This document shows, piece after piece, positions 16,829 to 25,327 of a stretch of DNA of 64,000 nucleotides. The stretch spans positions 1 through 64,000 of the forward strand of contig JABZHP010000001.1 of NCBI GenBank assembly GCA_015258785.1. The letters run 5' to 3'. Positions within the stretch are counted from its first letter, which is position 1; every line of letters begins with the position of its first letter. Position numbers and translations under genes: made by a program. The notes under the pieces are model-generated. The model worked only from the letters and a program-made list of their open reading frames with translations, searched no databases and had not been told where the DNA came from. Source of the stretch: Atopobium sp. (GTDB taxonomy: Bacteria > Actinomycetota > Coriobacteriia > Coriobacteriales > Atopobiaceae).

Positions 16829-19273
16829 ATGTCATTGCAAGACACTGCAGGCAAGAGCAGCAAACGTTGTGAAGAAACGTATGAGGGTCTGACGTCAAAA
16901 GAAGTTGCAGAGAGAGTATCTGCAGGTAAAGTCAATACTAATACAGACGTCAAAACCAAATCTATTGCTCAGATTATTGCAGAGCACAGCTTTACGCTCT
17001 TTAACATAGTTAATGTTTTGATGGCGCTGCTTGTTGTTGTAACGGGACAGTACAGAAATGCACTGTTCATGAGCGTAGTTCTTGCAAACTTGGTCATTGG
17101 TATTGTGCAAGAGATTCGTGCAAAACGCATGGTTGACCGCCTGTCTCTTATGACAGCTCAGAGTGTTTGTGTAATTCGTGACGGAAAAGATACCTTTATC
17201 AAACCAGACGAGCTTGTCATCGATGATCTTGTGCGCTTGAAGACGGGCGATCAAATTCCTGCTGACAGTATTCTTGTGTCAGAGCACGTAAGCGTTGACG
17301 AAAGCCTTCTAACTGGTGAGGCAGAGCCCGTGCAAAAGACCACGGGAGACGAGCTTCTCTCTGGTAGTTTTGTCGAGAGAGGCAGTCTTGTTGGTAGGGT
17401 ATGCCGTGTAGGTCAGGAAGGCTATGCTGCGCGTATTAACGCAGAAGCTAAGTTTGTAAAAGAGATCAATTCAGAGATTCTTACCACCATTAAGTCGATT
17501 ATTCGCGCAGGTTCCATTGCATTGATTCCGCTGGGTATTGGTCTTTTTGTTCGTACCTATTTCATTGGTAACGACGATTTAAATGAAGCGCTTCTTTCGA
17601 TGATTGCTGCTGTTATTGGCATGATTCCTCAAGGACTCGTTCTTCTCACTAGCTCGGTTCTTGCTATTGCAACCATTAGGCTTGGCCAGAAAAATGTTTT
17701 GGTTCAGCAGCAATACTGCATTGAAACGCTGGCACGCGTAGATACCCTTTGTTTGGACAAGACGGGCACTATCACCACGGGAAACATGGAAGTTGCTCGT
17801 GTTTTGGATGCTTCGTTTACGCCAATTACTGAGGCTGCGGGTGCTCTGCAAGCGGCTGTAAACGTTGTCGGCGCAAACAAAGATGACGCTAACGATACGG
17901 CTACGGCAATCCTTGCGTACGCATCCAAGCAGGGGATTCAAAGCAAACGTCCTTCTCGCGTTGTGGCGTTTTCTTCCAAGAGAAAGTACTCTGGCTGCGT
18001 CACTGAGGACGGACAGGCATTTGTTATCGGTGCTGCTCAGTTTGTGCTTGGTCCCGAGGCAGCGGACGTTATCGCATCGTCCGATGCATTTGCGTCCATT
18101 GAACGCGTGCTGGTTGCCTGTACCGTTGATGGATTTGACCAGAATGATAACTTCGAGGGAATTCCTCAGCTCCTAGGTTACGTAGTGCTTAGGGATCAGA
18201 TTAGAGAGACCGCCCCACAAACCATTGCATACTTCCTTGAACAAGGCGTTGACCTGCGCGTTATTTCGGGCGATGACCCTCGTACCGTCTCCGCTATTGC
18301 TGAGCGAGCGGGAGTCCCTCATGCCGACGGTTGGGTAGATGCAACCACTCTGCGCACAGAGGCAGATATTGCTGCAGCTGTCGAGAAGTATCACGTATTT
18401 GGTCGCGTTACGCCAGAACAGAAGCGTGAACTTGTTATTGCACTCCAGAATCATGGCCACACGGTTGCCATGACCGGCGACGGCGTCAATGATATCTTGG
18501 CACTGAGGCAATCGGACTGTTCTATTTCTGTTGCTTCTGGTTCTGCTGCAGCTAGAAATGTTGCAGAGATTGTTCTGGCAGACAACGATTTTGCGCACAT
18601 GCCAGAAGTTGTTGCCGAAGGTAGGCGCTCTATCAATAACCTTCAGCGATCTGCTGCACTCATTCTTGTAAAGACGGTTTATACTGCGGCTTTAGCGCTC
18701 TATTGCATTATTGCGCCACCATACCCCTTTATTCCTGTTCAGATGTCGCTGCTTTCATTTGCAACCGTTGGCCTGCCATCGTTTGTGTTGGCGCTTGAGC
18801 CAAATCACGATCGCGTAAAGGGCAACTTCCTGGTCAACATTTTGCGCAAGTCACTACCTGCTTCTATTGCAGTAACTATCACGCTTGCACTTCTTATGAC
18901 TGCAGGTCATCTGTTTAAGTTGAACCTGTCTCAGGTGTCTACGATGGCGCTTATCACCACCGCAACAGTTGGTTTTGCGCTGCTCAGAAGGATTTCTTTG
19001 CCTCTCACCAAGCTCCGCGTTGCACTTCTTGTTGTATGCATTGCCATTGTGGTTGGCGGATGCACGGTAGCGCAGGACTTCTTCCGCATTGCACCTCTCA
19101 CCCCACGCATCTTGCCGTACTTGTCAATTTGTTTGGTGATTTCCGTTATTATCTTCAACAGAATTTCCGAGCGTTACATTCACAACTATACAAAGGATCG
19201 ATTCTTTGACCTGGTTGTGAGATTAATGGGAGGAAAGTCAACTTATAGCTCTTCTGCTGATATAAACGATTAA
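16829..19273 (+). CDS. Cation-translocating P-type ATPase (CtpE/calcium-type)
   Basis: An 814-residue membrane pump. The phosphorylation site is Asp310 in DKTGTIT; the actuator loop has SVDESLLTGEAEPV near 155 (TGE), the hinge is MTGDGVNDILAL near 550, and about ten hydrophobic segments are present. The transmembrane helix before the phosphorylation domain reads GMIPQGLVLLTSS, with PQGL where many pumps have PEGL. The pattern resembles mycobacterial CtpE and its firmicute relatives, proposed calcium importers or exporters. There is no N-terminal CxxC metal-binding domain, so copper or zinc transport is less likely. Substrate remains uncertain. Confidence 0.88.
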   Translation: MSLQDTAGKSSKRCEETYEGLTSKEVAERVSAGKVNTNTDVKTKSIAQIIAEHSFTLFNIVNVLMALLVVVTGQYRNALFMSVVLANLVIGIVQEIRAKRMVDRLSLMTAQSVCVIRDGKDTFIKPDELVIDDLVRLKTGDQIPADSILVSEHVSVDESLLTGEAEPVQKTTGDELLSGSFVERGSLVGRVCRVGQEGYAARINAEAKFVKEINSEILTTIKSIIRAGSIALIPLGIGLFVRTYFIGNDDLNEALLSMIAAVIGMIPQGLVLLTSSVLAIATIRLGQKNVLVQQQYCIETLARVDTLCLDKTGTITTGNMEVARVLDASFTPITEAAGALQAAVNVVGANKDDANDTATAILAYASKQGIQSKRPSRVVAFSSKRKYSGCVTEDGQAFVIGAAQFVLGPEAADVIASSDAFASIERVLVACTVDGFDQNDNFEGIPQLLGYVVLRDQIRETAPQTIAYFLEQGVDLRVISGDDPRTVSAIAERAGVPHADGWVDATTLRTEADIAAAVEKYHVFGRVTPEQKRELVIALQNHGHTVAMTGDGVNDILALRQSDCSISVASGSAAARNVAEIVLADNDFAHMPEVVAEGRRSINNLQRSAALILVKTVYTAALALYCIIAPPYPFIPVQMSLLSFATVGLPSFVLALEPNHDRVKGNFLVNILRKSLPASIAVTITLALLMTAGHLFKLNLSQVSTMALITTATVGFALLRRISLPLTKLRVALLVVCIAIVVGGCTVAQDFFRIAPLTPRILPYLSICLVISVIIFNRISERYIHNYTKDRFFDLVVRLMGGKSTYSSSADIND

Positions 19274-19306
19274 ACTGAAGCACAAGCAAAGAGTTGTGGA
19301 GGGTGT

Positions 19307-20428
19307 ATGCGTTGTCCAAACTGTGGATCTGAGGTCGATGAAGGGGCTTTAACCTGCCCTCATTGTCAGATTGATCTAAGTTTGACCCAAAGGATTCCTG
19401 TTACTCAAGCTCATTGGTGCCCTCATTGTGGCGCCCTGGTGGCTGCCGGCGCAGAAAGCTGCCCAAAGTGTGGCCTTCCTTTACCACAGGCAGTGCCTGC
19501 TGCTCGTCCAGCTCGAGCTATCAGGCCCACACGCAACATCAAGCTTCCAGAGATTGACGCCGCTCCAGCATCTGGCGAGAAGACCGATCCGCTCGTAGAC
19601 GCAGAGTATGATGCATCCTCTTCTGTCGCAGCAGATCCCACTGTTTTGCAAGATATGCCAGCCGACAACGCTGACCCAGACACTACCAGCGCGTTTGCCT
19701 CGGTAAGTCGCAGGCCAGCTCCTCGCTTTGAGTCTGCAATCCCTTCCGAGCCTTCAAAAGAGAACCTCCCTGAAGCAGAGGGAATCCCGCGTACGCGCGT
19801 TATTCTGCTTTCAGCACTTCTTGTTACCTCGCTGGTAGTAGCTGCAATCTTTGTCATCACGCACCCGTGGGACCCTCAGGCAACCGACAATCGCGCAAAG
19901 GTTGACGCTCCAGTCTCATCTACTCCTACCACCACTCCTGTTACGCACCTCACGGGTCAAGACACCAGTGCAAATCAGCAAAATACAAGTTCGGATGCTG
20001 TTTTTGACGCACTTGATAGTGATTATCAGAAGCTTGGAGACCTCTCAAAGCGCCTTGATGATAACGAGAAAACCTTTGATCAGCTTGCTATTACTGGCTC
20101 TGATCAGGAGCGTGCTGATGCTCAACAGGAAGCAGAGCAGATTTCGCTGGATATTAGTAATGTTATCTCTGACCTCTCTAGTCTTGATGACTCCAACGGA
20201 AACTATCGTCAGACTATTGAAAATCTCACCAAACTGGGTAACTGGCTTCGTAATCGCTCCGATGCTTTGAGTGAGGGATGGAAGCGCTCAGTTGCTTCTA
20301 ACAATCCTTCTCAGGACAAAGACAATATCTTGGCGCCAGTTGATAACATCAGAGACTCCAGCGGCTCCAGCTCATACCAGAAACTTTTTGATGAAAATTA
20401 CGTGAATTGGAAGCCACAAAAGCAGTAA
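19307..20428 (+). CDS. Double zinc-ribbon membrane-anchored protein
   Basis: A 373-residue protein of unknown function. Two zinc ribbons open it: CPNC...CPHC (residues about 3-21) and CPHC...CPKC (about 38-57). A proline/acidic low-complexity linker (about 65-165) is followed by one transmembrane helix (VILLSALLVTSLVVAAIFVI) and a polar C-terminal region of about 180 residues that should lie outside the cell and is rich in Asp, Ser and helix-forming residues. GGAGG precedes ATG 19307. It lies between the P-type ATPase and the cyclophilin gene. Such ribbon-TM proteins are common in actinobacteria, but no function is known to me. Confidence 0.75.
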   Translation: MRCPNCGSEVDEGALTCPHCQIDLSLTQRIPVTQAHWCPHCGALVAAGAESCPKCGLPLPQAVPAARPARAIRPTRNIKLPEIDAAPASGEKTDPLVDAEYDASSSVAADPTVLQDMPADNADPDTTSAFASVSRRPAPRFESAIPSEPSKENLPEAEGIPRTRVILLSALLVTSLVVAAIFVITHPWDPQATDNRAKVDAPVSSTPTTTPVTHLTGQDTSANQQNTSSDAVFDALDSDYQKLGDLSKRLDDNEKTFDQLAITGSDQERADAQQEAEQISLDISNVISDLSSLDDSNGNYRQTIENLTKLGNWLRNRSDALSEGWKRSVASNNPSQDKDNILAPVDNIRDSSGSSSYQKLFDENYVNWKPQKQ

Positions 20429-20472
20429 ATCTCTACCGTTCAGCTGCTTTAATTTCAAAAATCTCATCATAC

Positions 20473-20485
20473 TGGTAAAATAATT
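20473..20485 (+). promoter_or_regulatory. Possible extended -10 promoter for the cyclophilin gene
   Basis: A TGGTAAAAT element (TG, one base, TAAAAT) lies about 85 bases before the cyclophilin start. No good -35 box. The leader also contains a TTTCTCGCG near-copy of the window motif followed by a T-run. Confidence 0.3.
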
Positions 20486-20565
20486 AGGTTAGAAAAGAAG
20501 TTCTTTATTACTAAGGGTTTCTCGCGTTTTTTCTTCTCTTAGATGTAAAGAAGCTTGGAGGAATT

Positions 20566-21105
20566 ATGTTTGGACTTGATCCATTGTATACACCAGAGCG
20601 CCAGGTTACTGGTACTGAGGTTGCCGTCTTTGATACCAACAAGGGAATCATTAAGGTTCAGCTTGATGGTAAGGGCGCACCTATTCATGTGGCAAACTTC
20701 TGCGAGCTTGCAGAGTCTGGCTTCTATGACGATACCAAGTTCCACCGTCTTGTCCCTGGCTTTGTTCTTCAGGGCGGAGACCCAAACACCCGTGAGATGA
20801 GTGTTGAGGATGTTGTGTTTGGTAACCCTGGTCCTGATGGAATTCCTGGTACCGGTGGTCCTGGTTATCGCATCAAAGAGGAGTTCACCACAAATCCTAA
20901 CAACTCCCACGTTGACGGTGCCCTTGCTATGGCTCGTTCTCAAGATCCAAACTCCGCAGGTTCTCAGTTCTATTTCTGTCTTGGTCCACAGCATGGCTTG
21001 GATTCTGGATATACCGTATTTGGCACAACTATCGAGGGAATGGATGTCATTTCCCAGTTAAAGGTTGGCGATATCGTCAATTCCATTAGAATTGAAAACG
21101 CTTAA
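20566..21105 (+). CDS. Cyclophilin-type peptidyl-prolyl cis-trans isomerase
   Basis: Catalyses proline isomerisation during protein folding. Signatures: FDTNKGIIKVQL, FHRLVPGFVLQGGDP (catalytic Arg and Gln region), MARSQDPNSAGSQFYFCLG, and DSGYTVFGTTIEGMDVI. 179 residues and no signal peptide, so it is probably cytoplasmic. TTGGAGG precedes ATG 20566. The TPR protein gene starts 31 bases after its stop, suggesting cotranscription. Confidence 0.94.
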   Translation: MFGLDPLYTPERQVTGTEVAVFDTNKGIIKVQLDGKGAPIHVANFCELAESGFYDDTKFHRLVPGFVLQGGDPNTREMSVEDVVFGNPGPDGIPGTGGPGYRIKEEFTTNPNNSHVDGALAMARSQDPNSAGSQFYFCLGPQHGLDSGYTVFGTTIEGMDVISQLKVGDIVNSIRIENA

Positions 21106-21136
21106 AGCCAAGTCGCACAGACTCTTGGAGGATATT

Positions 21137-22540
21137 GTGAATCAACAGGCATTTGAGTTAGGTAAATCTGCATATGATCAGGGCGACTGGTTTGTAGCTA
21201 TCAGTCAGTTTGATGTGGCTAAAGAGCCAGGCGAGGTAAACGGTCAGATTGACCACCTTCTTGGAAACGCTTATATGAAGCTTGGACAGTTTGATTCCGC
21301 AGCTTCTGCTTACAAGTCCGCTCTTGCTGACGCTTCCTACGGCAAGGTTGGCGCTCTCTCTACTAATCAGGGTCGCGCACTTCTGGCTGCTGGTAGGGTA
21401 CAGGAGGCTATTGCTGCCCTTACTAACGCTGTCCAGGACGCCTCTTACGCAACTCCTTATAAGGCACAGCTTGCTCTTGGTTCTGCATACGAGAAGATCG
21501 GTGATATTCGCAACGCCGGCATTGCTTACAGAAACGCTGCAGTTGATGAGAAGAACCCTAATCCTTCATCAGCGCTTTGCAGCCTAGGCGCATGTTTCAT
21601 GGGTTTGAACAGGCCTGTTGATGCTGTTGAGGCATATCGTACTGCTCTTGATTTTGCTAATCCTCTGGATAATTCCAATAAGATTTATGCAGATCTTGGT
21701 CTTGCATACGTTGCAGCAAATCGCATGTCTGAGGCAGTTGATGCATTCACTCACGCTACTGCTGATGGCAGTTTTGTTCTGTCTAATCAGCAGCAGTCTG
21801 CTTTTGATGCAGCTCGCAAGGCTATTACTGCAATGGCTTCTGGCAAGCCATCTGAGACTGATGCCTTCCTTCAGGCAGCTGGCTATGGTGCCTACGATCC
21901 ACTGGATCCTACAGGTATGTCCGGCGAGCTCATCCCTTCTGCAGAAGATACTGGCTTCTTCCAGATTACTGAGCAGGAGATTATTGAGCAGGATAAGAAG
22001 GACAAGAAGATTAGGCGTAAGCATCGCCACACCGGCCTTAAGGTCTTCATTACTATTCTTATTTTGCTTATCTTGGCTGTTGGTGGCGCTGGTTATGCTT
22101 ACTATCGTGGCTATGGATGGCCAACTCAGCAGTCTGTTGTTCAGGATATTTTCAACGCTAAGGCACAGGGCACCGATATTGGTCGCTATGTCTCTAGCTC
22201 TGTCTCTAGTACAACGCTTCAGCAGATTTCTAACAGCCTGCCAACAAGCTCCGCTGTTACCATCAACGGTGTTGACCAGAGCATGACTCACTCTACAGTT
22301 AATGCTTCTGTCAGTCTTTCTAATGGCGGCAACGTTGACTACACCATTGAGCTTGTCCGTGATGGTATTGGCTGGAAGGTTGCAAGCGTTACCACTTCAT
22401 ACGTAAGCCAGAATAACCAGAACTCTGGCACAACTTCTGGTACTAACGGCTCTAATTCGGGAACTACCTCTGGAACTAATGGATCTAACTCCTCAAATTC
22501 CTCTAATAGTTCCTCCAGCTCTTCAAAGTCTGGTAACTAG
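21137..22540 (+). CDS. TPR-repeat protein with one transmembrane helix and a low-complexity tail
   Basis: About 467 residues. The first 250 form roughly six tetratricopeptide-like helical repeats (for example AFELGKSAYDQGDWFVAISQF and IDHLLGNAYMKLGQFDSAASAY). A basic stretch (KKDKKIRRKHRHTGLK) precedes a transmembrane helix near residue 315, and the C-terminal 130 residues should be extracytoplasmic, ending in two copies of NSGTTSGTNGS and a Ser/Asn run. GTG 21137 was chosen because TTGGAGG lies just upstream; an ATG at 21065 would overlap the cyclophilin gene. TPRs suggest a scaffold role; immediate neighbours are cyclophilin and mreB. Function unknown. Confidence 0.8.
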   Translation: MNQQAFELGKSAYDQGDWFVAISQFDVAKEPGEVNGQIDHLLGNAYMKLGQFDSAASAYKSALADASYGKVGALSTNQGRALLAAGRVQEAIAALTNAVQDASYATPYKAQLALGSAYEKIGDIRNAGIAYRNAAVDEKNPNPSSALCSLGACFMGLNRPVDAVEAYRTALDFANPLDNSNKIYADLGLAYVAANRMSEAVDAFTHATADGSFVLSNQQQSAFDAARKAITAMASGKPSETDAFLQAAGYGAYDPLDPTGMSGELIPSAEDTGFFQITEQEIIEQDKKDKKIRRKHRHTGLKVFITILILLILAVGGAGYAYYRGYGWPTQQSVVQDIFNAKAQGTDIGRYVSSSVSSTTLQQISNSLPTSSAVTINGVDQSMTHSTVNASVSLSNGGNVDYTIELVRDGIGWKVASVTTSYVSQNNQNSGTTSGTNGSNSGTTSGTNGSNSSNSSNSSSSSSKSGN

Positions 22541-22610
22541 TACTAAACTGTTTTAACCGTTCTTTCTGCAGGATAATTACGCACACGCGTAGCACGTTTG
22601 ATTGGATATC

Positions 22611-23654
22611 ATGTCTATCTTCGATTCGCTCTTCGGAGAATATGGCGGAGACCTAGCCATCGATCTGGGAACTGCAAACACCCTTGTTGCAGTTCGTGGT
22701 CAGGGTATTGTCATCAATGAGCCATCGGTTGTTGCAATCGATAAAAGCGAGAGCCGCGTTCTGGCTGTTGGCGCTGATGCAAAGCGCATGATTGGCCGTA
22801 CTCCTGGCTCCATCATTGCTGAGCGCCCTCTTAAAGACGGCGTCATTGCAGACTTTGATGTTACTGAGGTTATGCTTCGTTACTTCATCGAGAAGGCACG
22901 TGAGCGCAAATATCCTTGGTCACCACGTCCACGCGTAGTTGTTTGCGTTCCTTCTGGCGTTACATCTGTCGAGAAACGCGCTGTTTTTGAAGCAACTATT
23001 CAGGCAGGCGCTCGCCAGGCATTCTTGATTGAAGAGCCTATGGCTGCAGCTATTGGCGCAGACCTTCCAATTGAGGATCCAACCGGTTCTATGGTTGTAG
23101 ACATTGGTGGCGGTACTACCGAGGTTGCTGTTATCTCCATGGGTGGTATTGTTGTCTCGCAGTCCATTAGAACTGCAGGTGACGAGTTTGATCAAACTAT
23201 TCTTGAACATGTTCGTGATGCGTATAACCTCTCTATTGGTGAGCGTACCGCAGAAGACATCAAGATTAAGGTTGGCTCAGCAGCTCCTCTTGCAGAAGAG
23301 CTTGACGTTGAGGTAAACGGTCGTGACGTCATGAGTGGTCTTCCAAAGACAGTTCGTATTGAGTCAGAAGAGATTCGTCGTGCTCTTGATCGTCCTCTTG
23401 ACGAGGTCACCAAGGCTGTCAAAGATGCGCTTGATGTGACTCCACCAGATCTTGCATCTGATCTTATGTACTACGGTATTTTGCTTACCGGTGGTGGCGG
23501 AATGCTTCGCGGTCTTGACCAGAGACTTCGTGAAGAGACTGGCGTGCCTGTTAACGTAAGCCCAACCGCTCTAGAAAATGTTGTTACCGGTTGTGCAAAG
23601 GTTCTTGAGGCTAACGCATTGTCCGGTGGATTTGTTCAGAGTGCAGGCCAATAA
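22611..23654 (+). CDS. mreB: Rod-shape determining actin homologue MreB
   Basis: Bacterial actin that forms membrane filaments guiding the cell-elongation synthesis machinery. Nucleotide-binding signatures: DLAIDLGTANTLV at the N-terminus, VVDIGGGTTEVAVI near 160, and LTGGGGMLRGLD near 290. About 347 residues, normal. Start ATG 22611 is preferred to a TTG three codons upstream; neither has a strong ribosome site. It heads mreB-mreC-mreD-PBP2-rodA with gaps of 2 to 15 bases, so one operon is likely. Confidence 0.96.
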   Translation: MSIFDSLFGEYGGDLAIDLGTANTLVAVRGQGIVINEPSVVAIDKSESRVLAVGADAKRMIGRTPGSIIAERPLKDGVIADFDVTEVMLRYFIEKARERKYPWSPRPRVVVCVPSGVTSVEKRAVFEATIQAGARQAFLIEEPMAAAIGADLPIEDPTGSMVVDIGGGTTEVAVISMGGIVVSQSIRTAGDEFDQTILEHVRDAYNLSIGERTAEDIKIKVGSAAPLAEELDVEVNGRDVMSGLPKTVRIESEEIRRALDRPLDEVTKAVKDALDVTPPDLASDLMYYGILLTGGGGMLRGLDQRLREETGVPVNVSPTALENVVTGCAKVLEANALSGGFVQSAGQ

Positions 23655-23656
23655 AT

Positions 23657-24748
23657 ATGCCATTGTCTAATCAGATCCAGGGTGCTTCATCAGGCCTTGG
23701 ATCTAACAATAATAAGCATACGGGCGGCCGTAGTTTTATTATTCTTTCGCTGCTTTCAATTGTGTTATTGACGGTTAGCGCTCGTATGGGTGCAGGGGGA
23801 CCGCTCGAGATGGTTCGAGGCGGCTTCTCTACTATTACCATGCCTTTTAGAATGGCAGGTTCTGCTATCGCTATGCCTTTCCAGGGCATTGGTAACATTT
23901 TTAGTAACTTAACAGCAGACCAGCAAACGCTTTCTGATCTTAAGGCAGAAAACGAGCAACTGCGTTCAAGAAACGCAGAGCTCGAAGAGACAAATCAGTC
24001 TACGCAGCGTCTGCAGGGTCTTCTCGACCTTAAAAATACCTATAACCTGCAGTCTACGGGTGCTCGTGTCATCTCTGGTTCTACTGACTCGTTCAATAAC
24101 ACCATTGTGATTGACAAGGGAACTTCATCCGGACTGGCTGTTGGCATGCCTGTTGTTGATAGCGGCGGCGTTATTGGTCAGATCATTGAGTGCGGTCCTA
24201 CAACTTCTACCGTTCGTCTTATTACTGACGAGAAGAGCGGTGTGGCTGCTATGGTTCAAAGCAGCCGAGCTCAGGGTATGCTTATGGGTTCCGCTTCAAG
24301 GCAGATTACTCTTAACCTAATCAACACCAACCAGAAGGTTGCCGTAGGCGATACAGTTGTTACCAGTGGTCTTGGTGGCGTATTCCCTAAGGGCCTTCCT
24401 CTAGGTAAAGTTACCAGCGTTGAGGCAGCTCCAGGATCGCTCTATTACACCATTGTTGTTGAGCCTTATGGAAATGTCAGCACTAACGAGGAGGTAATGG
24501 TTATCACGTCTCTTTCTGAGGAGCAAAAAGCTACCGCAGATGATATTGCTGAGGCAGATAAGCAAAACACTCCAACTGCAACTAATTCAGACGGTAAGGA
24601 TAAAGACTCAAAAGACGGATCTTCTACGTCTTCATCGAGCGGTTCTACTGGCAGCGGTTCAACAAACAACACAACAAACACTCAGCAGAATGCAACAGTT
24701 GCTGCTCCAACGGGTACTACACAACATAACAGCGGAAGAACAGATTAA
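23657..24748 (+). CDS. mreC: Rod shape-determining protein MreC
   Basis: Bitopic membrane protein linking MreB to the peptidoglycan synthases. A transmembrane helix near residue 27-43 is followed by a coiled coil (about 90-125, LKAENEQLRSRNAELEE) and the beta-rich MreC core (about 135-285). The C-terminal 75 residues are a Ser/Thr/Asn/Gly-rich low-complexity tail of a kind also seen in the TPR protein upstream. 363 residues, longer than average because of the tail. Starts 2 bases after the mreB stop. Confidence 0.93.
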   Translation: MPLSNQIQGASSGLGSNNNKHTGGRSFIILSLLSIVLLTVSARMGAGGPLEMVRGGFSTITMPFRMAGSAIAMPFQGIGNIFSNLTADQQTLSDLKAENEQLRSRNAELEETNQSTQRLQGLLDLKNTYNLQSTGARVISGSTDSFNNTIVIDKGTSSGLAVGMPVVDSGGVIGQIIECGPTTSTVRLITDEKSGVAAMVQSSRAQGMLMGSASRQITLNLINTNQKVAVGDTVVTSGLGGVFPKGLPLGKVTSVEAAPGSLYYTIVVEPYGNVSTNEEVMVITSLSEEQKATADDIAEADKQNTPTATNSDGKDKDSKDGSSTSSSSGSTGSGSTNNTTNTQQNATVAAPTGTTQHNSGRTD

Positions 24749-24757
24749 GGGGGATGC

Positions 24758-25318
24758 ATGCAGGTTTCTGATAGAAATAAAAACACACGCAGCATCGCCG
24801 TTCTTGCTGTTGTTTGCTTCATTTTGCAGATTATGCTTACACCACAGGTTTCTTTTGGTGGGGGAGTTATCAATTTTGCACTTATTTTCTCGGCAGCTAT
24901 TGCGCTGAGATATGGTGGTAAAACCGGCGTGATATGCGGCTTTATTGCTGGTCTTATCTATGATTTGACTTCTGCTAATCCTATTGGCCTTATGGCACTC
25001 CTGCTTGTGGTCAGTTCTTATTTCATGGGCCAAGAGGTAAGAGACAGAATCTCTGGCAATTTTGGTACCTCTATGGGCTTTGTTGCCCTTCAAACTTTTG
25101 GTGTCACCTTTATGTATCAACTCATTAATTCTTTGATTGGCTCTGGTGGCAACTTCTTTGAGGGGCTGCTGTTTAAGTCTTTCCCCACCATGTTGTTTAC
25201 CATTTTGGCAGCGCTGCCTGTTTTCTATGTACTTTCTCATTCCCAAAGGTCTCATTCATCTTTGGGTGGAACTTCGCTCTATCGCGGATCTCATCGAGCT
25301 CCACAGCGCCTTAAATAA
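24758..25318 (+). CDS. mreD: Rod shape-determining protein MreD
   Basis: Small integral membrane partner of MreC. 186 residues with five or six hydrophobic helices, including CGFIAGLIYDLTSANPIGLMAL, which matches the conserved MreD G-x-x-x-D pattern. Its position between mreC and the PBP2 gene supports the call more than sequence, since MreD is poorly conserved. AAGGGGG precedes ATG 24758. Confidence 0.88.
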   Translation: MQVSDRNKNTRSIAVLAVVCFILQIMLTPQVSFGGGVINFALIFSAAIALRYGGKTGVICGFIAGLIYDLTSANPIGLMALLLVVSSYFMGQEVRDRISGNFGTSMGFVALQTFGVTFMYQLINSLIGSGGNFFEGLLFKSFPTMLFTILAALPVFYVLSHSQRSHSSLGGTSLYRGSHRAPQRLK

Positions 25319-25327
25319 GGGGTTAGT

